Shown piece after piece: positions 12,963 to 25,400 of a stretch of 64,000 bases of DNA. The notes below the pieces were generated by a model. The model was not told the DNA's origin and searched no databases. It worked only from the letters and a program-made list of their open reading frames with translations. The position numbers and the translations under genes were made by a program. Source of the stretch: Pseudoscleropodium purum (taxonomy: Eukaryota; Streptophyta; Bryopsida; Hypnales; Brachytheciaceae); the NCBI GenBank assembly GCA_963969395.1, contig OZ017795.1, forward strand, positions 30,919,063 to 30,983,062. The letters run 5' to 3'. Each line of letters starts with the position of its first letter. The stretch's first letter is position 1.

Positions 12963-13130
12963 TATGTCTAAATTGACGGATTTTTCTAAACATCTAATGT
13001 AACAAGTTGTGTTTTTATATCAACCATTATGTCCACCGTAACATCTTCATGTTATGGTGAACATAATTGTTGACATAAAAAAACGGCTTGTTACATTAGA
13101 AATCTAGAAAAATCTATCAACTTAGATGCG
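12963..13130. mobile_element. Fold-back MITE-like element, two arms of about 80 bp, 11-13-bp flanking direct repeat
   Basis: The segment is almost self-complementary around a centre at 13046-13047. Blocks such as CTAATGTAACAAG on the left pair with CTTGTTACATTAG on the right, with only a 4-nt centre. The flanks carry GGT(8)CTA at 12952-12964 and GGT(6)CTA at 13131-13141, which look like a target-site duplication. Long arms and a TSD of about 10 bp suggest a Mutator-type MITE. A transcript would fold into a long hairpin, so it could also be a small-RNA source. Confidence 0.75.
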
Positions 13131-13144
13131 GGTTTTTTCTAGTG

Positions 13145-14280
13145 TAAATTAGAAATTTCTTCATAAAAATAATATTTATTGAATTTGAGCCCAAATAATG
13201 AAATGGTAGTATTTTAGTTTCTACTCCTTTTTTGAAATTTTTTTAAATACTTCAATTAGAAAATCTATTGCAATTTAAATTGTAAGCTTACTAGTTTCAA
13301 TGTCTACTAATTTCTATTTGTAGAATGATACCAAAAATTTGTTTGCTTTGTGATGTTCTTCACTAGAATACACACCAATGGTCAAATTTTCATATTTTTT
13401 GAGGTAATTTTGATTTCTTTTTTACTTTTCTTCAAAAGTTTTAAAAAAATTGAATTTTTCAAAAAATATTTCTAAAGTTTATGTAATGTAAAGAAGACAT
13501 ATGACTTCATCTTTGGAAAATAGAAAAAATAAAAAATTGATTCACATTCAGTTACTAAAAGCAAAAACACAAAGTGAAAGAATTTATCTTGCAAGTTCAT
13601 GGTTATAGACTCGTAGTTTCAGGATTAACCTCGAAACTCCTAGCCTATGACCACAAAGTTGGAAGTCAAATTCCATTACTATATTACTATGTATGCTTCC
13701 ATTTGGCAATCGCATGTGAACCAAAAAAAAAATTTCAAAGATGAAATTATATATTTTCTCCACTTCACAAAAAATTTAAAAATCTTTTGAGAATTTTTGA
13801 AGAGAAAGTGAAGAAAAATCATAACAAATAGATAAATTATCTCAAGAAACCTCAAGATTTCACCATTAGTATATATGATAGTGAATTTTGGTTACTAATA
13901 ACTAAAGTGTCTATTTTTGAAAGGAGAGAGTAGTTTTGTTTCAATGGCCTTTAATCTAATGGACATTGGCTCATTGTCATTATGAACAAACACTTTATTC
14001 ACATCGGCATCTAAAGGAAGCCCGAGTTTCTTATATGATAGTAAAAAACATCATAGTGTAAATACTATTTCCATGACATTCTATGATTAGAATTCACTAG
14101 ATATTGGAAATATACCCAAAGTTCAAAATGCAATAAAATATTCAATTTTCAAAATTTTTTCAAAATTCAAATTGAAGTAGAAACTAAAATAGATGAACTT
14201 CATTTCATTAGTTGGGCTCAAACTAAAAAAAAATATCATTATAAAGAAATTTCATTTCTAAAGCAAGAAGCAATAACTTC
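13145..14280. mobile_element. Long imperfect fold-back element with a nested 149-bp insertion
   Basis: The left part (about 13145-13420) is complementary to the right part (about 13820-14280). Examples are TTTGAGCCCAAATAATGAAA and TTTTAGTTTCTACT on the left against TTCATTAGTTGGGCTCAAA and AGTAGAAACTAAAAT on the right. Symmetry is broken by an extra segment at 13883-14031 flanked by the 11-bp direct repeat TATATGATAGT (13872-13882 and 14032-14042). A related single arm lies at about 62830-63240. There is no coding capacity. Element class is unknown. Confidence 0.65.
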
Positions 14281-14626
14281 CCAAAATACACTAAAATAGC
14301 ATATTTTGTGATTCACTATTTTCACTAACTTTTAATTTCCATGAAGACAAACATAAGCAAGACCACAAACTCAATTGCATGTTCTTCATAATCTAGCATG
14401 AAAAGTAAACAAGAAAAATTTGGATGAAAAAATGCTTCCAATTTCCATTCAATTCAGTTAACCCCCTAAGAATGGGCTAGTCTTCAAAGAAATCATCATT
14501 TTCTAATACCATGGGAATCAATCACTCCAAAAAATGAAAAAATATTCAATAGAAGTCAAACTACTTTAGGAGATGTTTACTTTTCACAACAAAACTCTGA
14601 AGATGAATAGTTGCACTTCTGTCTTA

Positions 14627-14651
14627 CAGACACTTAGTGTCTAAGTGTCTG
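14627..14651. repeat. Perfect 11-bp hairpin, 3-nt loop
   Basis: CAGACACTTAG, loop TGT, then CTAAGTGTCTG. It is intergenic, about 340 bp beyond the GT64 stop codon. It could act in 3'-end formation of a readthrough transcript, but no U-tract logic applies in plants; the role is unknown. Confidence 0.8.
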
Positions 14652-14988
14652 CGGCAGCGTTACAAGGTTAAGACAAAGTCCCCACAATCAAATGCCTCCC
14701 AATAGAAACATGCTCAAGGCAATGAACCAGCAATGCTCCACAAATTTGACCAATATAAAGGAGATTCGTTACAATTTCAATTTACAAGGCCCAAAAAATA
14801 CAAGGGGCCTGGTGTGGGTACAGATAATACACTGGATGGCATCACAATACACTAGATAACAAAGTAGTAATACAAAGGAGTAGCCAAGGTTGAAGGAAAA
14901 TCCATAACTTGCGTGACAAACCGAATGTAAGAAAAAAAAATGTACTCTGCTCTCTTCGAATAAAAAGATGACGACAACGTCAAGTAAG

Positions 14989-17900
14989 TCACCAGAACCA
15001 GAGGTGGCGTGCATCAGCCACTTTTACATGGGTGGCTACGAGAGGCATTGACCCCAAAAGAGAAACAAAATAGTTGATACAGTCTGTCCTGTGCTCACTG
15101 TGGCCTTGGAGGCTGCTAATACCTGTTGATCCAATCTCGTAAACTGCGGCTGCAACACCAACAAACAGATGGTCAATTTCCTGAAAGTATAAAAGAACTC
15201 TGAAAGATAGATACCCTACGTCTGGGTCAGTTTCGTAAATAATTAAGCAAACCCGAAAATTGAAAAAATTTGTAAACCAGTATCCGAAAAGCAAAGAAAA
15301 TTATATTCAAAGGTTTTAGTTCTTTGAGAAACCTACAACGCCAGAATTTAGAAAATCGAAAAATGACGTTTGGTACAATCTGAATTTCAAAATTAAACCA
15401 TTTCGATACATAACTGTTGAAACCGAGCAAGGGGTACGGTACTCTGAACACTTAAGCAAATGCAAACTTAGAATGCCACGATCTCAGAATGCCACGATTC
15501 CTATATCCACATGTTACATTTCTGCTAGGCATCCGAAATTCATTCTTTGGAATGATGAACCCCAACAAGAGCTATCGTAGTGTTACTAAAACACATGTAT
15601 CATTTTCAATGGGTAGCAAAACTTCCTACATTTTTTAACCAAATATTAGTCTTTTCCCTTGCAGTAGAGGTAATTAACATAATAGTGGCTCCCACGTTAC
15701 GACCACATATAAGTAGCAACAATATACAAGAATCTGTTTACTAAAATAGCCAATAAAAGCAGAACTTTTACGTGTTTTGGAACAGTTCATTGTTCACAGT
15801 GTTGTAGAATTTGGAGCACGAAGCTGGTAACTAAACTGAATGCAAATCAACTTGAAAGATGATTCACGTGATAAGTGTAGAAAATTGTCCAAAGTGTTAG
15901 AATCAGAAACAAATGTGATAAGTAGGATGGTCCAGAATGACATACTTTTTACCCATATAGGAGGGGCGCCAGTTGCGTTCGCAACCAAGAAAGACATGGC
16001 AATATCCTCGCAATTCCTGCAACCCGCCGTGTGAACCTCAGTTATTGGATCCTGAGAAGGTCGAGTACTAACCAAACTCTTTTCAAACACGGTCAAGCAA
16101 CGAAAATACAATTGATTAGAGACACAATTCATAATCCCCAAAATATTTGAATCAAATTTTCCACATACCTTCTGTCTTTCACATACTTCCGAAGCGATGC
16201 AGGAATATCATTTGTGTAGATCTCAAAATACTTGTTATGAATAAAAGCAGCTTTTGAAAGCACCATACTGTAGGTGCCCGTCCACCACACCGACCACCAT
16301 CCTCCATAGCTGTATTGATCATTTCCAAGAGGATCCCTCTGCGCATGCAGACCACATAGAAGTGAATAACCAGTCTTTCGAAAGGCAAATACTGATCACA
16401 TTTTATCTCAGGGAAGCCAACACGAAAAACAAAGGTAAAAGCTAAAGTCAACACATATGTTGGTAAGGCTCTCCGTATGCGACTACTGTAAGACTTTTCA
16501 TCGTCTCCTACCATCAATCCAATGCCATAAAACCCCATTACATTAACTTTGAGCGAAGAATATGCAAACATTAACAGATTCTCCACAAAACAAACAGAGT
16601 CCTAAACGGAACGCCTGAACTAAATTTCAATCACTACATATTCAAAAAGACGTTTGGTCCTTCATCGAATACTAACGAAATATATACAACATAAATGAAA
16701 CTCAAAATTCAAAACATAGGTTTCCAGAAGATACAACAAGAATATGCACCATTAGGATAAAGGCCAGGTGCACTCCGGGTTACCATTGTCATATTGCAAA
16801 GGGACCAGAGGTAGCATGGATTTAAACTTAGCAAGTTCATAATACAGCAGAAGATTAGCAAAAGAACCTCAGAAACAAAAGCAGGTGCAATTTATCCAGA
16901 AAATAAATTCCCCCCTGACTTCGCCCTTTTAACGCTTGATTGCATTTTTAAATTTTTCTAAATGTTTTCAAATGTATTTGAACAAGTACATTATTTCCTT
17001 TCAAGCCATCAATCTGTTCATGATCCACATTATGGACTTCGGAGCGCTTGGGGGGTAAGAAGAAACGCTGAGTTTATCCACATGCTCACCTTGGGTTTCA
17101 CCCAGTGCATACGAGGAACAAAGCCAACCATGCTATCCGGAGCACTCGTCCACACATCAAACGCAGTCTCCAAACTAGAGCAGGGCACCAGCACATCATC
17201 GTCAATCGACAGTATACCATCCGTGCTGAGTCCATCCAGCGGCTTGAATCTGTTGTTCAGATCGTCGTTCACATGAATATCAAATTGAAAGCTGACATGT
17301 CGACCTGTTTTCCGAGAGCCTTTCAGTACCAAGCCTTCCACTTTGCTTCGGAGACTTTCCGAGGGCACATCCGGCTCACTCCATACCACTCGAATCGCGT
17401 CCACCCCTTGGCATGTGGAATAGTGGGAGACTGAGCGCTTTAATAGATCGTATCGTTTCCACGTGTTTATCAACACTGTAAACCCAGGCCTGCCAATAGG
17501 GAACGAAACTAACACATTCAGAAACTATATTCCATGTATAGTCTTGTCAAAAAGAATGTTACACCAATCACAAACCACAAACCCTAGTGCAGAACGTACT
17601 CAAGCAAACAAACTCTAAAACGAAGAGATCAACATCTTAAACATAATATACAGTCAAGTCGCTCCTCACTGACTTTCTCAAAAAGCTTCGAAAGGCGAAG
17701 CCAAGCCAAGCAAAAACCAGAAAGACACGTATTATGTCCAAGGTACTTCGCTAAAATAACATCTACTGTGTAATGACACACAAACACCGAGTAAGTAATC
17801 AAGACTTCTCAAAAAAAGTAAAGAGTAAAATCATTCGCTTGACAAATTTATCTACAGGCCTTAAACCCCAAACACTGAAGAAACGCAACCAGACATAGAA

Positions 17901-18184
17901 TTGGAAAGGCTTTTCAATGCTGAGAACCAGCACCTCGGGGTTAGGCTTCTCGGTGTCTTATCATCGTGACTCCACCCCATGATCACTGAAGCACGATTGA
18001 TGAAAAGAAAAGACCCTAACAAGAGGCACAACAAAATCAACAGCTTGATTCTGTAGGCGCTTCCGGTGCAGCTGAGCACATAGGTTCGCCACCGCGCAAA
18101 CGATCGATCGCGGTACCCCGACTTCATGGCCACTTTCTCCTTCAAGGCCGAAGAGTTATTACAAAACCCTAACATGGAATCCAT
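14989..18184 (-). CDS. GT64 family glycosyltransferase, Golgi type II membrane protein (exons 18184-17934, 17489-17090, 16338-16169, 16016-15946, 15149-14989)
   Basis: Five exons join in phase to 350 aa. The N-terminus has one membrane segment at about residues 46-62 (IKLLILLCLLLGSFLFI), as expected for a Golgi type II enzyme. The catalytic part matches the exostosin-like GT64 fold: VLINTWKRYDLLKRSVSHY, VVWSEPDVPS, the DXD metal-binding motif in SIDDDVLVPC, DSMVGFVPRMHW, YSYGGWWSVWWTGTYSMVL, NCEDIAMSFLVANATGAPP, YEIGSTGISS and a WFW C-terminus. The length fits the short plant GT64 proteins (EPC1/GMT1 or the At1g80290 type), not the long two-domain GINT1 type. Some plant GT64 enzymes add sugars to inositol phosphorylceramide sphingolipids; the substrate here cannot be told from sequence. 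The first ATG of the open exon is used; a second Met 19 codons downstream also precedes the membrane segment. Confidence 0.93.
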
Positions 18185-18424
18185 CCACGCCGAAGCACGC
18201 TCCTATCCATAGGCCACAATCAGTAACACCACAACCACAACCTCCGCACTACAAAAAATCACGCATCCATAAGAATCCAAAAAAAGTAAAGCCTCTTCTG
18301 CGTCTCGCAAAAAACCCTGAGAATCCAGAAGTGAGGAGAAAAGCAGAAACCACAGAGGACTCTATGCGAATCAATGCGAAAAACGATTCCGGGGGTACAA
18401 GTGTTGTTCTAGAGCTCCCTACAA

Positions 18425-18909
18425 CTAGGGTTTGAAATTCTCCAGGTGAGACGAATAGGGAGAAACTAAATGGAGGGGCTCAGAACTTGGATCCCTGATG
18501 AGTGCGGGATGTGTTGCGAGCAAGAGAGAGTGATTGTTTCTGAGCTGCAGTGATCTGCTGTAGATGGGGCTTTCTTCGTTCATGACAGAGATGGAGAATT
18601 GGGTTGTCGCTGAGGAAAATGGCAATGGCAATCGCAATGGCAATGGCGAGGTTCTGCTTGTGGAGGGGGAGAGAAGAACGAAGCTTATTTATGGAAAAGC
18701 TGCGAAGAGAATTTTCACGCCACGCCGCGAGCGGTACGTGGGCAAACCGTGTGCCAGAGCGCTGTGAGTGCGTGCCTGCCATTTTCAAGTGGCCTTGTTG
18801 GGGTTGCGCAGAATATTGTGGAGACGGTATCTAGGGCGGCATCTTTGCGTACCTACTCGCGTGGTCGTCGTTTTCGAGGAACTTTTCTCCTGGCTTTCTA
18901 TTTAGGGTT
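18425..18909 (-). promoter_or_regulatory. GT64 upstream region with telo-box-like motifs and a GGCAAT hexamer repeat
   Basis: AAACCCTAG (18425-18433, minus strand) and TAACCCTAAA (18901-18910) are telo-box-like. Between them, 18618-18648 is a run of about five ATGGCA/ATCGCA hexamers. The GC content is higher than in the flanking intergenic DNA, consistent with promoter and 5' UTR. The transcription start was not determined. Confidence 0.4.
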
Positions 18910-21900
18910 AAGAGCAGGGTAAAGCAATGTTCAAGCGCCAGAAGAGGTGGAATTGGGAAAAAAACCAATTGCAATTCAAAAAAGTTCTTTAAAATTTCTA
19001 ATTGGAGTAAAAAATAGTTTTAAAAAAATAGACTAGGTACTTGAAAAAACAATTTTATGTGGGAATTGGAGGAAAATAGCTAGTAAAACTAAAAAAAATC
19101 CTAAATCTTGGGGTAAAGTGATATGGATTACCAATTTAAAATCCAACCTTGCTCAGACATGGACCTTGTAGGAATTTTTAGTCGTTGTTTATTTTTATTT
19201 GGGAGGGGCCTTCAATCTTTTTTAAATGCAAATTTGCCAATTTTATTTGAATCAAGGCTACAAATTTGCTATTTTTTTCTTATTGCAGTCAACAATGTAA
19301 TTCAAATGGATCAATATAGATCAAATAGTGTAAAATGTGTAGATATAGGGCTTCCTCATTTTATAGTTGAATGCAATGTGAGTAATCTAAAAAAAATGCA
19401 TGTTGGTTGTAGCTTGTTGTGGTTTTGGCTACTATTGTTGTGAGTAGGCAAGATCAACAAAAAAATATTTCGAAAAATAGATTCCAATATTGTGGAGATG
19501 TTTTTTTTTTAAAGGCCTTTCTTTAGTAAAAAGTATGGTATTGACCAAATTAGCCCTTAGTACCAAAGCATCCATTATAGGGATGACAAATATTTTGAGA
19601 AGTGCATTTCATCCAATTAATATTAGATTCACGAAGAAAGCTCAAGAAAATTTTCAAAAATATATATCAATGGAAAGAAGAAAGAATAATTTACATGGAT
19701 CAATGATATAGACATTTGGAAAGTATTTCAATCGTTTACAATAAATTTTCCAAAATAATCTTATTGTATATCTTTAGCTTAAGCTCTTAGGGTTTAGAAA
19801 ATGTATTCCCAAATCACTCTATCCCCTATGCACTTACATTGAAGGTAGTGATATCAATTTTAAAAGAATCATACAAAATAAACATGATTCCTCAAAAAAA
19901 AATCTATATTATTAATTCATGCAGAGCATTTTTAATTTTTAAATTGATTTCTTAAAGAAAGTACATCCATAATCATCTCTAATAGCAATTGGTTATAGTT
20001 ACTATGATTAAATGTAAATGAATTGTTTTTATTGAAATTTTTTAGCAAATGAAAGGGAATTCCAACATACTTTAGCATGCATCATTTGGACACAATCTAA
20101 GCACTCTTTAAATACATGAAGTATTGATTGTAGAATATCAACAATAGGCTCTAATGTTGTGATTATATACATGTTGTATTATCAATATATTGGTTATTGC
20201 AATGGCATTAAATGGATTTGTTTGAAATTTTAGTGCAAGGAGCAAAATGATCATTTGTTTTCAATTAGATGTCTAAATCAAAAGTTATCCACTTGACATA
20301 TGTAATTATTATGATATACTATATAATAGTAAAAAATATCAACTATGTTTATTGTTAAAACTTCACTTGAAGAAGAATCAAAGTCTAATGATCTTGTCGA
20401 GCAAGACTAAAAAAAAACCTTCTTTGCTAACTTCAAATACTACAATTTTGGAAACTTCAAGTCTTCAAAAAAAATTCCATATTCCATCAATAGCCTAGCA
20501 TAATTTTGTATAACTGAATTTCAAAAAAGACTTTTATTTTTTTTATTTTGCTCAATACACATACACAATGACGTTCTAAGATTCTTTGAAATAGAACATA
20601 TTAACCCTTAAAGTTCCATGACTATGTTTTTACCGAAAATGCTCAAAAATTGCCATTTCTAGTACATATACAAATTTTTTGAAATTTTTTTTGACACATG
20701 TAACCTTAGGATCTTATAATATGATCACTCAAAAACATGTGATAAAAATTTCATAAAATTTCCATTGCATGAATTGCAAGATATAAGCATTCAAATTCAC
20801 TAAAATCATTTTTTTGTCCTACGAAGAAGATGGCAATTACACTTCACAAGCTCTTTTTTCTATGAAAAAATGTCCAAAATGATGTTACTTTTTGGATTCT
20901 TTTTCATAGAAAATTTTGTAACATGTTTGAAATTTTTCAGATCATTTGGAGTTGTACAACATATAAAAAAAAAATAGTAAATAGATAGTAGTAAAAAATG
21001 ATTTTGAATACTAAATTGTTAAGAATTTAATCATAAAATTGAAAACTACCAATCCCAATGGATGCAATGTTGTGATAATCAATTTACATTTTATGGTTTA
21101 TTTTTTTCAAAATATTGAAAATTGAGTAAGATAAACTACTTCAAAGTTTATTTGAGAGTAGAGGATTTGTAATAGCCCAAAACAAAAAATCCTCATAACT
21201 TTTGACTCATTGATCAAAATGGAATGATTCAAAAATTTCCACAAGTATATAACTTTAAATAACCAATTTCAAATTTTTTATTTGAAAAAAAGTGATTTTT
21301 TAATCTGTCCGAACTTCCATGATATTTTAAACACTTATATATAAGGTTATTTTCTTTTTATGCATTTTTCAACCATTGATGAAATTCATAGAAATGATCA
21401 AATACACTTAATGAAAAGTTAACATCCAAATAAGAAAATATTTCATTTCATAGCACTAGTGCTAGTATGTGAGCTATGAGATATATAAGTAGCTATACTA
21501 CAACCATTGAAAATGCTTATAATATAAACAACTATGACATAGGTACCTATATTATAATTACACTATAATCATAGAAGGTGTTTATAATATAAACAACTAT
21601 AATATAGGTGTATAGTCTTTGGGGCTCATATACTCACACTCCTAAGCTCACATAATAGCAACCCTCCCCTAACTCATAGCCATGCCTTGTGTGGCGGCTA
21701 TACAACACAAGGGCCTATCCCTAAAATCATGTCAAGATAGTCAAACCAAAAGTGGAAATAGTATGCATGCATAATGTGAGCAATATCATATTTTTACATT
21801 TTCTTTAATAGGCATTTGATTGAAATCAAGAATGTGGTCTTTCGTCATTTTACCTTCATTTCCAAAACATATAAATCCCACACCACTACACAAACAAATA

Positions 21901-22416
21901 AAACTCCCATGATTGAGGTTTTCATTTTTCATTGATGTCCAAAAGACAAAGAAGAAGAACTCTAGTCATAATTTTGACCAACATGAAGAGTGTGTTGGGG
22001 ATAAGTGCTATAATCCTTGATGCTTCCTTTCAAAAGTAGACTTTATGATTTTGCTGTCGAAACAATTCGGAGAATCAAATACAATGTTGATCTATTATGC
22101 CGTTTTATCACCATGACATCAATCTCCCTTATGCAACAAAGAACTATTGAAACTCAGTACAATGGCACAATACAAAACAAGTTAAAATTGGTGAGTACGG
22201 AAGTTGTGTTTGTTGCATGAGGAACAAATTCAGTTTGTGGGATTGTGGTGGGATAAAAAAATGGGTAAACAATGATTTATGCCCAACTTTTCTTGTGTCA
22301 AAAAAATATCAATTTTGTGGTTGCAGGTGCAGCGGATATTCAATTTAATTTTTACTTCTGTGGGTGAGGCTATCAATTGGTAGGAAAAAAAAAAAAGCCA
22401 ATTTTCAGGCTTTCCA
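18910..22416. other. AT-rich intergenic region
   Basis: No gene was supported; open frames are short and lack family motifs. It contains a truncated TIR element (20604-21312) and a local direct duplication at about 21515-21615, where the block TATAATATAAACAACTAT is repeated about 66 bp apart. Confidence 0.65.
20604..21312 (-). mobile_element. TIR element family A, copy 1 (truncated at one end)
   Basis: On the minus strand this matches about 34980-35700 over roughly 700 bp (for example CATTTTGATCAATGAGTCAA next to AAAGTTATGA, and TATATGTTGTACAACTCCAA). The retained end reads TA|ACCCTTAAAGTTCC, matching the family terminus with a flanking TA. The opposite terminus is missing. It is non-coding. 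Confidence 0.8.
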
Positions 22417-25400
22417 ATGGCTGCAAGGAGGGTGGTTTATGGCACCAGTTGCAGTGGGGGGGTGTCGTTTATTGGAAGAACATTTGGGGCTTGGAAAAAG
22501 AAAAGAGACGTCTCACATTGTTCACAGGTAAGCTTACGTTAAGAGAGACCAAGAAGAAGAAGAAGCTATGATGGACAGCTTCACTTCATACACCACCAGA
22601 TTTTTGAAATGTACACCACTAATATAATTTTGCCTGCAATGGGTTTGCTGCTCCCATTTGACTTGCAATGGGCTCACTTAAGTTACTTTAGTCTGTGACA
22701 ATGTCGGAATGAAATGGTATCAAATGGCTTGTAATCATATAAATTATAGAGTTGATAACTGCCCTAATATATACCAATCCAACAAAGGTCTTCAATTCTA
22801 CAGATCAGTTCAAACGCTTTGCAACTCAGTCCTTGAGTTCACGCAAACTGCACCTAAAAAGAGTTTCATTGAAGAAGCTGATTTCAACATGGTTTCACTC
22901 AAATAAATCATCAAATTGTTGTAGCCTTTTTTGTTGGATTTTATTGACAATTATAAGAAGTTTTTTACATTTTCTTAGAATGTATTTTTCTCAACACGTT
23001 ATTAATAAACTATGAATCTTCAAAGTGCTAACTATAGGTGTGTTTCGGAAGTTTGGACAAGAGAACCTAAACTTCTCTCATGTTCAGAAGATCATGTCAA
23101 GTAGGTTGCAGTAAGGTTGGAGAGAGAGAGAGAGCCTATTTGTGTCACTTTGTATCAACTATGTACCAGTGGAGTACATTTGAAAGTGTGAAGTATATAG
23201 TGCTGATACATAGTGACACCAAAGTTTTAAAAAAAGTTTAAAAAAAGCTCTTAAATTGTGGTGGCAAAAATAGGGTCTCTTAAATTAGGTCTAGTATAGT
23301 TACAATCTTGACATTCCAAAAGTTACGCATCCATCCAACTTGGGTTTTTCATGTTGATACAGGATTGTGGTGGTGTGATTGCGAATTTGCTTCCAAAAAC
23401 AAACACCACAAAATACATAGAAGGGATGGCTCCGTCGCCGTCGCCGTCGCACCCGAGAAGCTCGAGGGCATGGAAAGGGCCCTCGAAGAACACCGTGTGT
23501 ATCATGGGGGCCGGTGCATTGGGGATGCTTGCGATGGCAGGCTTAGCTTACGCAGATGAGGCAGAACATGGTCTGCCAGCACCCTCGTATCCATGGGCTC
23601 ACGACGGCTGGTTCAGCAGCTACGATCACACCTCGTTAGTCTCCTTCCTTTTTCCTTTGTACGGTGTATGGGTTCCAACATTCGGGAGTTTTTTGAGTTT
23701 TCCTATCAGCTATTTTCCTTTGATTCCCATATTGAACTAGTTTTTCAAGTACCAAGTCTGGTTTTTTTCTCTTTTCTTTTTAATTTAACTCTGAATAGAA
23801 ATTTTATAGATTCTTTTTGAAGTTTTGAAATTGCAACCGGGTTTTTGTTTTTTTTCCAATTCCACCAGATAGCAATGAACTAATCGAAAATTCTTCTAGA
23901 ACATTGTTTGTGATTGTAGTTAGGTGGGGGTTCCAAAAAGTGTCCTTATGATCCTTTTTATCAAGGTATTAGACCTTTTGCAAAAAAATCTCAGTGTTGG
24001 AAGCATGGTCAAATTGTAAGGGGAATGATCCATAAGAACACCTCCATAATCAATTAGATAAGGTGTGAATCTTTTTGTGGTCATTTTCTTTTGCCATTGC
24101 AAACCAAATTTCCACTAGTAACGGGAGGGGAGGATGTGAAGGAAAAATTGAAGTTGTATTCCAATTTATTTTGACTCACATTTTTTGGAGTCTTGTAGAA
24201 TTAGTTATAAATTTTGGAAGTTGAAAATTTTGATTCAAGGAAGCACTTTAGAAGCATCCCCATCCTTAATCCTATGATGTTTTAAAGGACTTAAAGTGTC
24301 CAATGAAAGACTTTCTAAATTCAAAAACAAGGAATACAACTATTTCATCCTATCAAAGAAGAAATTTTTGGTAGATGATCACAATGATGGACTTCTTGTT
24401 TCAAGATTAAAATATTCAATGTTAGTGGTTGAAATATCTAATTTCACCCTATTTCATACATCTATCTAATGAACACTTTTAGAACACTAATAGTTTTAAC
24501 ACACACCACCTCATATGATTGCATGATTTATTGACCCATTGTAGTACACTAGTCTTCATTTTAAAAATAGCTTAAAAATAATAACTACAACATTACCCCT
24601 TAGTGCTTCAACGTCTAAAATCTAGATGATGACTAGACAATTTCCAAGACCTTTTTTAACAAAGAACTTCTCATTCATCCAAACTTGTGCTGGTGTTTTC
24701 TTAAAAGTACTTTTGGTATGATGAATTTGATGAAATTGAAGTAAATATTATTATATGTTTATAAAAATATAAGCAAAATATGCAAAAGTACAAGATAAGA
24801 ATTAGGTACCAAAGGATTAAATTCAATTATAAAATGTACTATGAAATACATATCTAAGTAAGTAGAGAATTTCTAAGACTCAATGCTATACTTCATGTTT
24901 TTCATCGTGATTAGAAAAAATAAATGTCTACATACAGAAAACTTGAGTGAAAATAGTGCATCATTGTCACAATAAACCAAATTTTTATACCCCCTAATAC
25001 ATAGACCAAAGAAAAGATCCACAAGAAATGACCTACTTGACCAATTGTAAATCTTTTTACGATAATTTTTCTTATCTATGTGCACCATATTCCTACTAGT
25101 GAGAACTTAGAAGAATTGTTTATGCTTATACTACAAACTATTTAAAATTTATATAATCATTCTTTTCAAAACAAATAAACAAGTGTCATTCTTGATAAGT
25201 TGATTTGTTGGAATTCCTAAGTGATGTGGACACACAAATATTCCTAATTTTGTTTCAATGGAATGAACTTGCTACATGCTTACTATGCGGATTATTGTGT
25301 ACAGTATCTCAAGTTTCTTGTGTATCATTTTGTTCTTGTATCCATATGGTGGCCTAAAAAGTGTCTGATGGGTGACCAAATTTTTTTATATAAGACAAGA

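Larger units (their letters stand above)
10988..14988. other. Intergenic region between two minus-strand genes, repeat-rich
   Basis: It begins with the GC-richer APC8 promoter (to about 11200). AT-rich DNA without supported genes follows, containing a short fold-back (12963-13130), a long imperfect fold-back (about 13145-14280) with an internal insertion, and a small perfect hairpin (14627-14651). The last 300 bp are the 3' flank of the GT64 gene. Confidence 0.7.
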
